A DNA stretch of 64,000 bases from Pseudomonadota bacterium. GTDB taxonomy: Bacteria; Myxococcota_A; Polyangia; Polyangiales; Polyangiaceae. The notes under the pieces were generated by a model. It was not told the DNA's origin. It was given only the letters and a program-made list of their open reading frames with translations, and ran no database searches. The DNA lies in contig JAEYWK010000194.1 in NCBI GenBank assembly GCA_023431345.1, positions 62,001 to 126,000 of the forward strand, read 5' to 3'. The translations under genes were made by a program, and so were the position numbers. Positions 9,483 through 17,897 of the stretch are shown one piece after another. The stretch's first letter is position 1, and every line of letters starts with the position of its first letter.

Positions 9483-10301
9483 ATGCACATCAAGCGATCC
9501 TTCTTCAAGGCGTTCCTGGCTTCGGCGACCGTCGGTCTGTTGCTCGCGAGCTGCACGATCAAGGAGTCGAGCGGCGACGAGTGCGAAAAAGGCGACCGAG
9601 ATAGCGGCTGTCGATGCCCTGACGGCGCGGTGGGCTACCAGGTCTGTGGCTCGGACGGAGTCTTTGGTTCGTGCCAGTGTCCCGACGCGCCTGGAACCGC
9701 GGGCAGTAAGAACACGAGCGGCTCCAGTAACAGCAGCGGCGGCGACGATGGCGGCGGCAGCGGCGGCACCAATGGCGGTACCACGAGCACGGAGACCGGC
9801 GGCAGCGGCGACGGCGGCAGCACCGAGGCCGTGGGGGGTGGCGGCGAAGGCGGCGCGCCTTTCACCATCAATCCCGAAGACTTCGATCCGGAGGACTGCA
9901 CGGCGTGCTTGCAGCAACTCTGTCAAAGCGAGCTCAGCGCCTGCTTGGACGACACGAGGTGCTTCAGCGAAGAAGGCGACGGCAGCGGTCAATACGAGCG
10001 CATCTCGCTGTGCATCGAGCGAGAGCGCATCAACGGCGTCGTCAAGCGCGACGCGGTCCGCGGCTGCGGGGTGACCATCGGCATCAGCCCAGACGCCGAT
10101 CTCGCGGCTGATTGGGCGCCCGAAGGCATGGCGCCGGCGACGACCAACTTGCTCAATTGCTTGGCCACGAGCGGCACGGAGACGCCTAACGCCGATTGGG
10201 CCAACTCCGACGACAACTTCCCGATCATCGACGACATGATCGTGCCCACGCCCTGGCCGGAAGACAGTTGCGCCAAGCTCGGTTGCACCAGTAAATTGTG
10301 A
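9483..10301 (+). CDS. Cys-rich lipoprotein with Gly/Ser linker, unknown function
   Basis: 272 residues. The signal peptide ends in LLASC (lipobox), so the mature protein is probably a lipoprotein. A Cys-rich segment follows (CEKGDRDSGCRCPDG and VCGSDGVFGSCQC, about residues 35-65), resembling short Cys motifs common in myxobacterial surface proteins. Next come about 60 residues of Gly/Ser/Thr/Asn linker and a C-terminal domain with paired cysteines (CTACLQQLCQSELSAC). No enzyme motif is visible. It appears monocistronic, with a hairpin (10315-10335) just after it. Function unknown. Confidence 0.8.
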   Translation: MHIKRSFFKAFLASATVGLLLASCTIKESSGDECEKGDRDSGCRCPDGAVGYQVCGSDGVFGSCQCPDAPGTAGSKNTSGSSNSSGGDDGGGSGGTNGGTTSTETGGSGDGGSTEAVGGGGEGGAPFTINPEDFDPEDCTACLQQLCQSELSACLDDTRCFSEEGDGSGQYERISLCIERERINGVVKRDAVRGCGVTIGISPDADLAADWAPEGMAPATTNLLNCLATSGTETPNADWANSDDNFPIIDDMIVPTPWPEDSCAKLGCTSKL

Positions 10302-10314
10302 CGGTTTCGAGGAC

Positions 10315-10335
10315 GGGCGCTGCCCTGCGGCGCCC
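10315..10335 (+). terminator. Weak hairpin after the 9483 lipoprotein gene
   Basis: GGGCGC and GCGCCC can pair around a 9-base loop. There is no following T-run, so termination is uncertain. Confidence 0.3.
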
Positions 10336-10359
10336 CCGTTGTCGACGAAAGCGAAGCTC

Positions 10360-11085
10360 ATGAAGAAGCGCATGAAGAGGAAGTCCACCATCGCCGCCGT
10401 GCTACTCATGGCCTCGGGCGCCGTCGCGGCCCAGGCGTTCGCTCAGTCACCGACGAAAGCCGCGGAGGCGCAGCGCCTGCAAAAGCTGAGGGAGCAGCGC
10501 GACGCCGCGATCGCCGCCGCTAGGGCGCAGAACAATCAGATCAACCGCCCCGCGCCCACGACGGCGCCGACGCCCGCCGCAACGCCTGCGCCGACGCCCA
10601 CCACGCCTCCGACGACGGCGCCAACGACGCCTCCGACCACGACGCCCACCGCGACCACGACCGCGACCGCAGCCGCAACCGCGGCGCCCACGAGCACCGG
10701 CACTGCCGCGGCTGCCGCGAGCGCTTCGGCCACGTCCGCTGCATCCGCCAGCGCGCTCTCCGCGAAGCCGACGCCCGAAATCGGCGTCGACCTCGAGGCC
10801 CTCAAGCAGACGCGGGCGGATCGTCGCAAGGTCGAGCTCGATGGCCTCAAGGCGCGCTGGGGTGAGCTGCTGCGTGACGATCGGGCCAAGAGCGAGCTGA
10901 AGCTGCACGCGCAGCGCACGGCCTACCTGCAGCGCATTCGCGCGCTGGCCACGAAAGCCAACGACGCGAAGACGGTACAAGCGGTCGACGTGCTCATCAC
11001 GAAAGAGGACTTGCGCAGCGCCGACGTCATGAACGCGCTTCGCAGCGGCGCCCTGCCGGCCGCGGCCGCGGGAGGCGCCAAGTGA
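10360..11085 (+). CDS. Exported protein with Pro/Thr/Ala linker and helical C-terminal domain
   Basis: About 241 residues from the ATG at 10360 (a TTG at 10339 is in frame but gives a poorer signal peptide). Basic residues and a hydrophobic core end at AQAFAQ, a likely signal-peptidase site. A short charged helical segment follows, then about 90 residues made nearly only of Pro, Thr and Ala. The C-terminal part is helical and rich in Lys/Arg/Glu, from about residue 145. The low-complexity linker probably spans the periplasm or envelope. It overlaps the next gene by GTGA, so the two are probably coupled. Function unknown. Confidence 0.75.
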   Translation: MKKRMKRKSTIAAVLLMASGAVAAQAFAQSPTKAAEAQRLQKLREQRDAAIAAARAQNNQINRPAPTTAPTPAATPAPTPTTPPTTAPTTPPTTTPTATTTATAAATAAPTSTGTAAAAASASATSAASASALSAKPTPEIGVDLEALKQTRADRRKVELDGLKARWGELLRDDRAKSELKLHAQRTAYLQRIRALATKANDAKTVQAVDVLITKEDLRSADVMNALRSGALPAAAAGGAK

Positions 11086-11417
11086 GCCGCGAAATGAGCC
11101 GTTCCGGGAGCCACCGCGTCGCTCTCACCGGTCTCGCGCTCGCGATCACGTTGGGCGGGAGCGTCGGTTGCGGCATTCTGAAGAAGAAGCAGCCGGAGCC
11201 GGCCGCATCGGCTGTCGTGGCCTCCGCGGCGCCGACGCCTCCGGTAGCGCCGCCCCCCACGGCCGAGGCGGCCCCGGTCGCGGCGGCAGAGCCCGCCATC
11301 GACGAGGCCAGCGTCCCTGCCCCTCAAGACTTCGAAGACGAAGCCTTCGAGAAGGTGACGAGCGCCAACTTCAAGGCCGAGCTCGCGCGTCTGAACAAAG
11401 AAATCACCGCCAAGTAA
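11082..11417 (+). CDS. Small lipoprotein, coupled to the preceding gene
   Basis: 111 residues from a GTG that overlaps the previous stop (GTGA), implying translational coupling. The signal ends in GSVGC, a plausible lipobox; after it come KKK, a Pro/Ala-rich stretch and an acidic-then-helical tail (FKAELARLNKEITAK). It likely forms an envelope pair with its upstream partner, which also has a linker and a helical end. No known domain is recognised. Confidence 0.7.
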   Translation: MSREMSRSGSHRVALTGLALAITLGGSVGCGILKKKQPEPAASAVVASAAPTPPVAPPPTAEAAPVAAAEPAIDEASVPAPQDFEDEAFEKVTSANFKAELARLNKEITAK

Positions 11418-11482
11418 GGCGAGCGCCGTGCGGCCAAGGCGGCAAAGCGGACGCGGGTCGACCTCCGGCCGCCCGCGCTGCG

Positions 11483-12742
11483 CTAGCGCCCGCCCATGCC
11501 GGTGGTCGAAATGCCTTGGATGAACGTCTTCTGCGCGAAAAAGAAGAGCGCGATGATGGGCAGTAGCAAGAGCGCCGACGCAGCCATCAGCAAGTGATGC
11601 TCGCTGCCGCCGTTCTGCGACTGGTACTGCTGGAGGCCGAGCGCCATGGTGAAGGTCTCCGGCCTGGTGAGGAACACGAGCGGCCCTAAGAAGTCGTTCC
11701 AGACGAAGAGGAAGTGGAACAGGGCCACGACCGAGAGCGCGGGCCGCGCCAGGGGCAAGATGATGCGCCAGAAGATGGCAAGCTCACTACAGCCGTCGAT
11801 ACGCGCCGCCTCCGACAGCTCACTGGGGATGGTGAGAAAGAACTGGCGGAGCAGGAAGATGTTGAACGCGCCGCCGAAGAACGCGGGCACCCACAGCGGC
11901 ATCAGCGTCCCGATCCAGCCCAGCGCGCGGAACACCGAGTAGAGCGGAATCATCAACACGGGAAACGGCACCATCATGGTCGAGAGCGTGATGGTGAACA
12001 GCGTTTCGCGGCCCTTCCACTGCACTCGCGAGAGCCCGTAAGCCACGAGCGCGCTCGACAGCACCGTCCCCGTCACCCCCAGCACCGCCACCAGCAGCGT
12101 ATTCGTGAGGTAGCTGAGGAAGGTGATGGTGCGGCCGCGCTCGCTCGCGTCGGTCCACGGATACATGGAGAGGCCGAGCAGCTCGGAGAGCGGACGCGCC
12201 TTGTCCTTCTCGCCCGAGGTGAGCGCTTTGATGGCTTCCGGGTAGTTGCCCCACACCGGCGATACGTCCGATGAGACCTCGCTCGGCTTCGCGTAGAAGA
12301 CGCGCGCCTGCTGCTTGTTGTACTTGCTGAGCAGCCACTCTTTCACCATCACGTCGCTGCCCGCGACGCGGCGAATCAGCTTCGCCTCGAAGACGCGCGC
12401 CTCGAGGCGATCAGCGACGCGCACCTGCTGCGTCAACTTGCCGTCTTTCAGCTGCGCCGGGTCGACCAGGATCTGCTCTCCACGGCTCGGACCATCCGCG
12501 GGCTCGACCAGCAGCTTGTCCGCGCCGACCGGCTGCGGCGGCGTCACGGCGACGCGCTCGCCCTTCACGGAGATGAAATACTGCCGCGGCAGGAGCTCCG
12601 GCGGCACCTTGCCGACTTGCTCGCGCGGCTGAAGTGACGTGGCGAACAACCAAATCATCGGCCCCAAGAACAGGGCCGCGAGCATGATCAGCGGGAGGTG
12701 GATGAGCGGCGTCGTGCGCTGGAGCGGGTTGGGGCTTGCCAT
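11483..12742 (-). CDS. Sugar ABC transporter permease (MalG-type) with a large periplasmic insert
   Basis: 419 residues. The C-terminal part (from about 200) is a normal MalG/CUT1 permease with several helices and the EAA motif EAARIDGCSELAIFWRIILPL. The N terminus has one helix (about 18-36), then about 160 residues of periplasmic sequence before helix 2. Most MalG permeases are 270-300 residues with a short loop here, so the insert is notable. It lies 9 bases after the partner permease. No ATPase gene is present in the cluster, so a shared MsmK-like ATPase elsewhere is inferred. Confidence 0.9.
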   Translation of the reverse strand: MASPNPLQRTTPLIHLPLIMLAALFLGPMIWLFATSLQPREQVGKVPPELLPRQYFISVKGERVAVTPPQPVGADKLLVEPADGPSRGEQILVDPAQLKDGKLTQQVRVADRLEARVFEAKLIRRVAGSDVMVKEWLLSKYNKQQARVFYAKPSEVSSDVSPVWGNYPEAIKALTSGEKDKARPLSELLGLSMYPWTDASERGRTITFLSYLTNTLLVAVLGVTGTVLSSALVAYGLSRVQWKGRETLFTITLSTMMVPFPVLMIPLYSVFRALGWIGTLMPLWVPAFFGGAFNIFLLRQFFLTIPSELSEAARIDGCSELAIFWRIILPLARPALSVVALFHFLFVWNDFLGPLVFLTRPETFTMALGLQQYQSQNGGSEHHLLMAASALLLLPIIALFFFAQKTFIQGISTTGMGGR

Positions 12743-12751
12743 GACGGTGCC

Positions 12752-13636
12752 TCAGCGGTCGTACGTGACCCAGCGCTTGGAGAGCCGCGTGGCCGTGAAG
12801 GTGAGCAGCAAAATGATGACGAACAGCACCCAGGCCATCGCGCTGGCGTAGCCCATGCGCATGTCCATGAAACCCACGTTGTAGAGCTGCAGCACGTAGA
12901 ACAGCGTCGACTGTTCGGGTGCGCCGGTGGAGCTGGTCATGATCAGCGCTTGGGCGAAGGCCTGAAAGCCGCCGATGATGCCCATGATCAAGTTGAAGTA
13001 GATGACGGGCGACAGCATCGGCAAAGTGACGTTCAGCAGGCGCTGTAGCCAGCTCGCCCCGTCGATGATCGAGGCTTCGTAGAGCGAAACGGGCACGTCT
13101 TGCAGACCGGCGAGGAAGATGACCATGGAGTTACCGGCGCCCCACACCGCCATGAAGATGATGGCGATCTTCGCCCACGCCGGATCACTGAGCCACGCCG
13201 GCCCGGTGATGCCGATCTGGCCGAGCAAGGTGTTGATGATGCCGCCCTGCCCTGCGTACATCGTGAGCCACAGGATGCTGCCGGCCACGAGCGGCATCAG
13301 CGACGGCAGGAAGAAGGCCGTGCGGTAGAACGCTAGGCCCTTCACCCTCGAGTTGAGGAGCAGCGCGAGCGTGAGCGCGACGACGACGCCCAGCGTGACG
13401 GAGCCGACGGCGAAGAAGGTCGTGTTCCACAGGCTCTTCCAAAACAGGCCATCTTGGAAGAGCTCGAGGTAGTTGTCGAAGCCGACGAACACGGGCGGCA
13501 GCAGCACCGAGTAATCACACAGCGAGTAGTAGAAGGCGGCCAGCAGCGGGTAGACCAAGAACACCGACAGCCCGATGAGCCACGGCGAGCTGAACAGCAG
13601 GCCCGTCAAGAGCTTGCGCCGCTCGAGCGAGGTCAC
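12752..13636 (-). CDS. Sugar ABC transporter permease (MalF-type)
   Basis: 294 residues with six predicted helices and the EAA motif SLYEASIIDGASWLQRLLNV, typical of CUT1 carbohydrate importers. Family features include LLFSSPWLIGLSVFLVYPL at the N terminus. Its ATG overlaps the stop of the binding-protein gene by four bases (ATGA), so all three transporter genes form one operon. Substrate is not readable from the permease; the nearby mannanase-like enzyme suggests a hexose oligosaccharide. Confidence 0.93.
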   Translation of the reverse strand: MTSLERRKLLTGLLFSSPWLIGLSVFLVYPLLAAFYYSLCDYSVLLPPVFVGFDNYLELFQDGLFWKSLWNTTFFAVGSVTLGVVVALTLALLLNSRVKGLAFYRTAFFLPSLMPLVAGSILWLTMYAGQGGIINTLLGQIGITGPAWLSDPAWAKIAIIFMAVWGAGNSMVIFLAGLQDVPVSLYEASIIDGASWLQRLLNVTLPMLSPVIYFNLIMGIIGGFQAFAQALIMTSSTGAPEQSTLFYVLQLYNVGFMDMRMGYASAMAWVLFVIILLLTFTATRLSKRWVTYDR

Positions 13637-15027
13637 TGATTCCTCCTCGAGAAGATCTTGCGGTCCCGATCGTAGGAGACCTGCAGTCGCTCTTGCACCT
13701 GCGTGAGCGCCTCACGCGGCGTGAGGGTGAGGTTCGAAATCTTGTCGGAGGCGGTGGCCATTTCGCGCAAATACTCGTTCCACACTCCCGTCTTGGGCGC
13801 TGACCAAGCGCTCTCGAGCGTGCCCAGCTCACGAAACAGGCGGATGTGGGGGTTGGGATGCTTGGCGTAGAATTCATCGCTCACCTGGGCGAGCGGGGAA
13901 TGCTTGCGCTGCCCCAGACACAGCTCCTCCATCACGGCCGGCTGCTGGGTATACGCGATGAACGCCCAAGCTTCGTCAGCGTGCTTGGAGCCGGTCGGGA
14001 TGACCAGCGCATCCGCCTCCGCGTTGCCGACGCCGCGCAGCTCCGGATGAGCCGCGGGAGGGGGGAACGGCGCGGCGCCCCACTGCATGCCGTCCGCGAA
14101 TTTCTTGATGAAGTTGTACATCCACACGCCTTGCAGCTGCATCGCGAGCTGGCCCGAAAGGAACGGGTTCTGCGCGGTGGCGAAGCTGCCGAAGCCGGAG
14201 CGAAAGCGCTGCACGGGGTCGACGCCGAGCTTCTTGGGGTAGGACGCCACCCACTCGTAAGCCTCGATGTTCTCGGGCGAAGCCGTCGTGATCTCGTCAC
14301 CCTCGATCAGCTTCCCGCCGAACACGAAGCCCCAGCCGTAAGCCCACCACGACGGCTCCGAGGGGAGAAAGCCCACCTGCAGTAGCCGCTTCTGGTCCGC
14401 GGGCACGTCGCGCAAATATCCGAAGCGCGTCTCCTTCTGACCGCTCGGCAGCGTCACCTCCCACTTGGTGAGCTTCTCCGCCATTTGGTCGAGCTCTTCC
14501 AAGGTTTCCGGAGGTTTTTCAGGGTCGAGCCCTGCTTCACGGAAGAGGCGTTTGTTCCAATGCAGAGCCACGGATGCCGGCGTCGTCGGCAAGCCCCACA
14601 GCTTGTCGCGGTGCACGGTGAGGTCGTAGTAGCGACCCACGTACTGGGCGCGCTCGATGCCGCTTTGCGCGGCTCGAGCCGTCAGGTCGGTCAGGGCGCC
14701 CTTGTCGGCGTAGCTGGGGGTCATGTAGCTGTAGATTCCCGCTACATCCGGAGGGTTACCACCAGCGCTGGCGATGAGCAGCTTCTGCTCGATGCTGGAG
14801 ACGACGACCATCTCCACCTCGATGGGCCGGTAACCCGGCTCGGTCTTGCCGCGCTCGCGCTCTTTGGCGTTGAAGCCATCGACCACGCGCGCCATCGCCT
14901 CGCCCTCGAAATCTGTCCACTTCTCCCAGTAGACGACGTGCCGCACCGAGGCCTTGTCGTCACTCCGTTCGACACCGCACGCGCTGCACGACAGAGCGAG
15001 CGCCCAGAAAACCCATCGCAGGCGCAT
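13633..15027 (-). CDS. Extracellular sugar-binding lipoprotein of an ABC importer
   Basis: 464 residues. The signal peptide ends in LSCSAC, a lipobox. The mature protein matches family 1 solute-binding proteins (MalE/UgpB type): VVYWEKWTDFEGEAMARVV at the start, GNPPDVAGIYSYMTPSYAD, then the late motif KHADEAWAFIAYTQQPAVME. It should deliver a sugar to the two permeases downstream. It is the first gene of the operon and is preceded by a 410-base region with dyads and repeats shared with the AraC-type regulator reading the other way. Confidence 0.92.
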   Translation of the reverse strand: MRLRWVFWALALSCSACGVERSDDKASVRHVVYWEKWTDFEGEAMARVVDGFNAKERERGKTEPGYRPIEVEMVVVSSIEQKLLIASAGGNPPDVAGIYSYMTPSYADKGALTDLTARAAQSGIERAQYVGRYYDLTVHRDKLWGLPTTPASVALHWNKRLFREAGLDPEKPPETLEELDQMAEKLTKWEVTLPSGQKETRFGYLRDVPADQKRLLQVGFLPSEPSWWAYGWGFVFGGKLIEGDEITTASPENIEAYEWVASYPKKLGVDPVQRFRSGFGSFATAQNPFLSGQLAMQLQGVWMYNFIKKFADGMQWGAAPFPPPAAHPELRGVGNAEADALVIPTGSKHADEAWAFIAYTQQPAVMEELCLGQRKHSPLAQVSDEFYAKHPNPHIRLFRELGTLESAWSAPKTGVWNEYLREMATASDKISNLTLTPREALTQVQERLQVSYDRDRKIFSRRNQ

Positions 15028-15078
15028 TTGCTTGGGCCCACCTTGTCATTTTTCGACCGGCCCGTGAAGCAGCCGACC

Positions 15079-15142
15079 CACCTTTCCGCGTCGCAGCTGC
15101 CACCTTTCCCCGTCGCAACTGCACCTTTCCGCGTCGCAGCTG
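15079..15142. repeat. Three tandem copies of a 21-base repeat
   Basis: CACCTTTCCGCGTCGCAGCTG occurs at 15079-15099 and 15122-15142. A copy with two changes is at 15101-15121, and a partial fourth copy (CCCCGTCGCA) follows. Copies 1 and 2 are separated by one base. It lies 50-115 bases before the binding-protein gene start, in its probable leader. Confidence 0.85.
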
Positions 15143-15220
15143 CCCTCCCCCGTCGCACGCCGCGCTTACCCCCGCCGCGCTCACCCCCCAGCGGCCTGCT
15201 CCAAGTCACACTTATAACTC

Positions 15221-15236
15221 TAGACTCATGAATCTA
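15221..15236. promoter_or_regulatory. 16-base dyad in an AT-rich promoter island
   Basis: TAGACTCATGAATCTA is an inverted repeat with only one mismatched pair, typical in size for a dimeric repressor or activator site. On the minus strand a TATAAG (about 15211-15216) follows it, which could be the -10 of the sugar ABC operon. Confidence 0.45.
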
Positions 15237-15370
15237 TATCATCTGCCCGCGCTCGCCCCGACCGCTTCCTCCCCTGACCGCTGACGCCCCTTCGCGATCC
15301 GCAAACATGAGCAGTCTTTTTGAGAACTCGAAGCCGCATCTGCGACTCGTGTTTCCGGATCAGCACCTCC

Positions 15371-15423
15371 TCAGACTGCGCACCTGATTTTTGATCACTG
15401 CCTGGTCTGATTGCGCACCTAAT
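15371..15423 (+). promoter_or_regulatory. Direct repeat, likely AraC-family operator
   Basis: TCAGACTGCGCACCTGAT (15371-15388) and TCTGATTGCGCACCTAAT (15406-15423) agree at 14 of 18 positions and start 35 bases apart, directly before the regulator start at 15438. Direct rather than inverted repeats are the usual sites of AraC-family proteins, so autoregulation is likely. Confidence 0.55.
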
Positions 15424-15437
15424 GGTACCTGAGAAAC

Positions 15438-16316
15438 ATGTCGCACGCCGTACCTACGTGGGACCTACGCCTGTCTCGTGCACCCGGGCTGTTGTGCATG
15501 GCTACCACGCGCCATGACAGCGAGCGCAACGCGGACAACGTGGTGCACAGCCATGCCATCTATTTCTACAAGCACGAAGCAACGCTGACCATCGGGGACG
15601 CTCGCTTCGAGATCGCGCCCGGCTCCGTCGGCGTCATTCCCCCGGGCGTCACGCACGACTACCAGCCGCACGGGCGATCCGAGCATCTTTTTGCTCATTT
15701 TTCGCTGCGCGAGCAGACGGGCGATACGGTGCCGGTGCTGGCGCTTCAGGATCTGGGGCCTGATTTCTCGTCGTTCGTCGAGCGCTTCGAGCACGCCGTG
15801 CACGTGTTTCGCACTCGCCCCGCGCAAGCCGAAGCACGCGTGTGGGACATTTTGTGGGAGCTTTCCGAGCGCACGACGCGCAAGGAGCTGCGCCAGAGTC
15901 GCCGCCACGTCGCGCTCGATCGCGCCTGCCGAGTGATTCAAACGCGCCTGTCCGAGTCGCTGTCGCTGGCAGACTTGGCGGGGCCAGCGGGCGTGTCACC
16001 CGCCCATCTGACGCGCCTGTTTCGCGCCGAGCTCGGGCTCACCGCTACCGATTACCTCCGCCGCTGCCGGCTCGAGCGCGCGCTGCACCTGCTCACACGC
16101 TCGGAAGTGCCCATCAAAGAGGTGGCGTGCGAGGTCGGCATCCCCGACCTGCACGCTTTCAACAAAGTCGTGCGGCGCGGCTACGGGCTCTCTCCGCGCG
16201 AGCTGCGATCGCGAGGCGCCGCCCCGAGCGGCCTCACCCTTCGGACCCAGGCTCCGCCCGCGCCCCCGCCGAGTGAGGTGAGCGCCTCGGACGCCTCGCC
16301 TGCGCAAAGCGCGTGA
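15438..16316 (+). CDS. AraC-family transcriptional regulator
   Basis: 292 residues. The N-terminal part is a cupin-like ligand domain (HSHAIYFYKHEATLTIGD, then PGSVGVIPPGVTHDYQP) as in sugar-responsive AraC proteins. The C-terminal part has two helix-turn-helix units: LSLADLAGPAGVSPAHLTRL and VPIKEVACEVGIPDLHAFNK (about residues 175-255), ending in YGLSPRELR. It lies between the sugar transporter and the GH5 enzyme and probably controls one or both, plus its own promoter through the 15371-15423 repeats. Inducer is unknown. Confidence 0.93.
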   Translation: MSHAVPTWDLRLSRAPGLLCMATTRHDSERNADNVVHSHAIYFYKHEATLTIGDARFEIAPGSVGVIPPGVTHDYQPHGRSEHLFAHFSLREQTGDTVPVLALQDLGPDFSSFVERFEHAVHVFRTRPAQAEARVWDILWELSERTTRKELRQSRRHVALDRACRVIQTRLSESLSLADLAGPAGVSPAHLTRLFRAELGLTATDYLRRCRLERALHLLTRSEVPIKEVACEVGIPDLHAFNKVVRRGYGLSPRELRSRGAAPSGLTLRTQAPPAPPPSEVSASDASPAQSA

Positions 16317-16475
16317 CGCGACCCTGCGGTTGCGCCGCGGGCGTAGCCGTCGAGCACCGCCAATAGGCCGGCGTCATGCGGGGGAGGGAGCGAGCGGTCA
16401 GCGGTCGAGGGGCAGAACGGCCGACGGGCGGCGGTCCGGAAGGAGAGCGGGCGGCTTTTGTGCTCCCATGCGGCC

Positions 16476-17897
16476 ATGCAGCGACGCGGGCAACCTCAGC
16501 CAGGCTCCGGCCTGCGGCCACCAGGCAAGTCGGGTCGGGCCCAGGCGTCCGCGTTGTTGGTGAGCGCCGCGTTGAGCGCCGCTTGCCTCAAGACGCCGGA
16601 CCGCCACGTGCAGGCGTCGCTGAGCTCGAAGGAGAATCCGCCCGCCAACTTCGAGCTGGACGGCAAGCCCTTCTGCTTCGCCGGCTCCAACAACTACTAC
16701 CCGATCTTCAAGCCCAAGCCCGTCGTCGATGATCTGTTCGAAGCGGCGCGAGCTCTCGACCTCAGGGTCATGCGCGTGTGGGGCATGCTCGATCGCGGCT
16801 CCTTGGACGGCAGCGTGCCCAACGCCGATGGCGAGGGGCACAAGCAAGGCGTCTACTTTCAGTACTGGGATCCAATCGCCAAGAAGCCCGCCTACAACGA
16901 CGGCGAAGACGGCTTGGTACGCCTCGACTACGTCCTCGCTGCGGCGGCCAAGAACGACATCAAGGTCATCGTCGTGCTCATCAACAACTGGCGGCCGTTC
17001 GGCGGCATCGACCAGTATTTGATGTGGTACGGGCGCAACAAGCACCACGAGTTCTTCACCGAACCGGAGTTGAAGCAGGCCTACCGCGACTGGGTGAAGC
17101 ACGTCGTCACCCGCACCAACACCATCAACGGTCGCCCCTACCGAGACGACCCGACCATCTTTGCTTGGGAGCTGGCGAACGAGCCGCGCTGCAAGGGCGG
17201 CTCGAGCTTCGATAGCGACACCGGCTGGGACAAGAGCACGATCACGACCTGGGCCGACGAGATGTCAGGCTTCATCAAGTCGCTCGATTCGAATCATCTG
17301 GTGTCGGTCGGCGACGAGGGCTTCCTCGACGGCGGCGGCGACCACTGGGCCTACGAGGCGACCGACGGCGTGGACCACGCCGCGCTCACGGCGCTGCCGA
17401 ACATCGACTTCGGCACCTTCCACCTTTACCCGGAGGACTGGGGCACGCCCGACGGCTTCGGCGAGCAATGGATCGTCGACCACATCGAGCTGGCGCGCGC
17501 GCTCGGCAAGCCGACGATACTCGAAGAGTACGGGGTGAAGGTCGGCCGCACGCGAGGCAACCTGGGTGCGATCAACCAGGGCTGGGAAGAGCGCGAAGCC
17601 ACCTACCAGCGCTGGAACGAGCTCGTGCTCGAGCGCGGTGGCAACGCGGCCTTACCGTGGATGCTCGCCGGCATCGACGACGACAAGCCGCGATACCCCG
17701 ACTACGACCGCTTCGTCTTCTGGCGCGACGACGAGACGGGCAGGCTGATCGGCGAGTACGCCAAGCGGTTTCTGGATGCCCCGGCTTGTCAGGTGCACAC
17801 GCCGAGCGGGGCGAGATCGCCGTTCGTGACGGTGCGAAGGCCCGTTCGAACGGCCATGACGGGCTGGCTGCCGGAAGGCTACCGCGAGGTGCTGTAG
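16476..17897 (+). CDS. Secreted GH5 (mannanase-like) glycoside hydrolase lipoprotein
   Basis: 473 residues from ATG 16476. A signal sequence ends in ALSAAC, a lipobox. The catalytic domain resembles GH5 subfamily 7 endo-beta-1,4-mannanases: FCFAGSNNYYP at the start, FAWELANEPRC with the acid/base Glu236, FHLYPEDWG, and ILEEYG with the nucleophile probably Glu351. A Trp-rich substrate loop NNWRPFGGIDQY is also typical. It probably cuts mannan or a related beta-glycan at the cell surface for uptake by the ABC importer. Its end overlaps the convergent phoR gene by 19 bases. Subfamily is an inference from motifs. Confidence 0.88.
   Translation: MQRRGQPQPGSGLRPPGKSGRAQASALLVSAALSAACLKTPDRHVQASLSSKENPPANFELDGKPFCFAGSNNYYPIFKPKPVVDDLFEAARALDLRVMRVWGMLDRGSLDGSVPNADGEGHKQGVYFQYWDPIAKKPAYNDGEDGLVRLDYVLAAAAKNDIKVIVVLINNWRPFGGIDQYLMWYGRNKHHEFFTEPELKQAYRDWVKHVVTRTNTINGRPYRDDPTIFAWELANEPRCKGGSSFDSDTGWDKSTITTWADEMSGFIKSLDSNHLVSVGDEGFLDGGGDHWAYEATDGVDHAALTALPNIDFGTFHLYPEDWGTPDGFGEQWIVDHIELARALGKPTILEEYGVKVGRTRGNLGAINQGWEEREATYQRWNELVLERGGNAALPWMLAGIDDDKPRYPDYDRFVFWRDDETGRLIGEYAKRFLDAPACQVHTPSGARSPFVTVRRPVRTAMTGWLPEGYREVL

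Larger units (their letters stand above)
15028..15437. other. Divergent control region between sugar ABC operon and AraC gene
   Basis: 410 bases without a gene. It contains a 21-22 base tandem repeat (15079-15142), an AT-rich island with a 16-base dyad (15221-15236), and an 18-base direct repeat just before the AraC gene (15371-15423). The local drop in GC around 15205-15245 is marked compared with its surroundings, as expected for a promoter zone. Confidence 0.7.

Noticed and set aside
9195..10409. Minus-strand open frame of about 404 codons
   Set aside because: Antisense to the lipoprotein at 9483; Ala/Arg-rich, no motif and no plausible start.
15079..15142. Possible CRISPR array
   Set aside because: Repeats are head to tail with 0-1 base between them, no spacers, and there are no cas genes.
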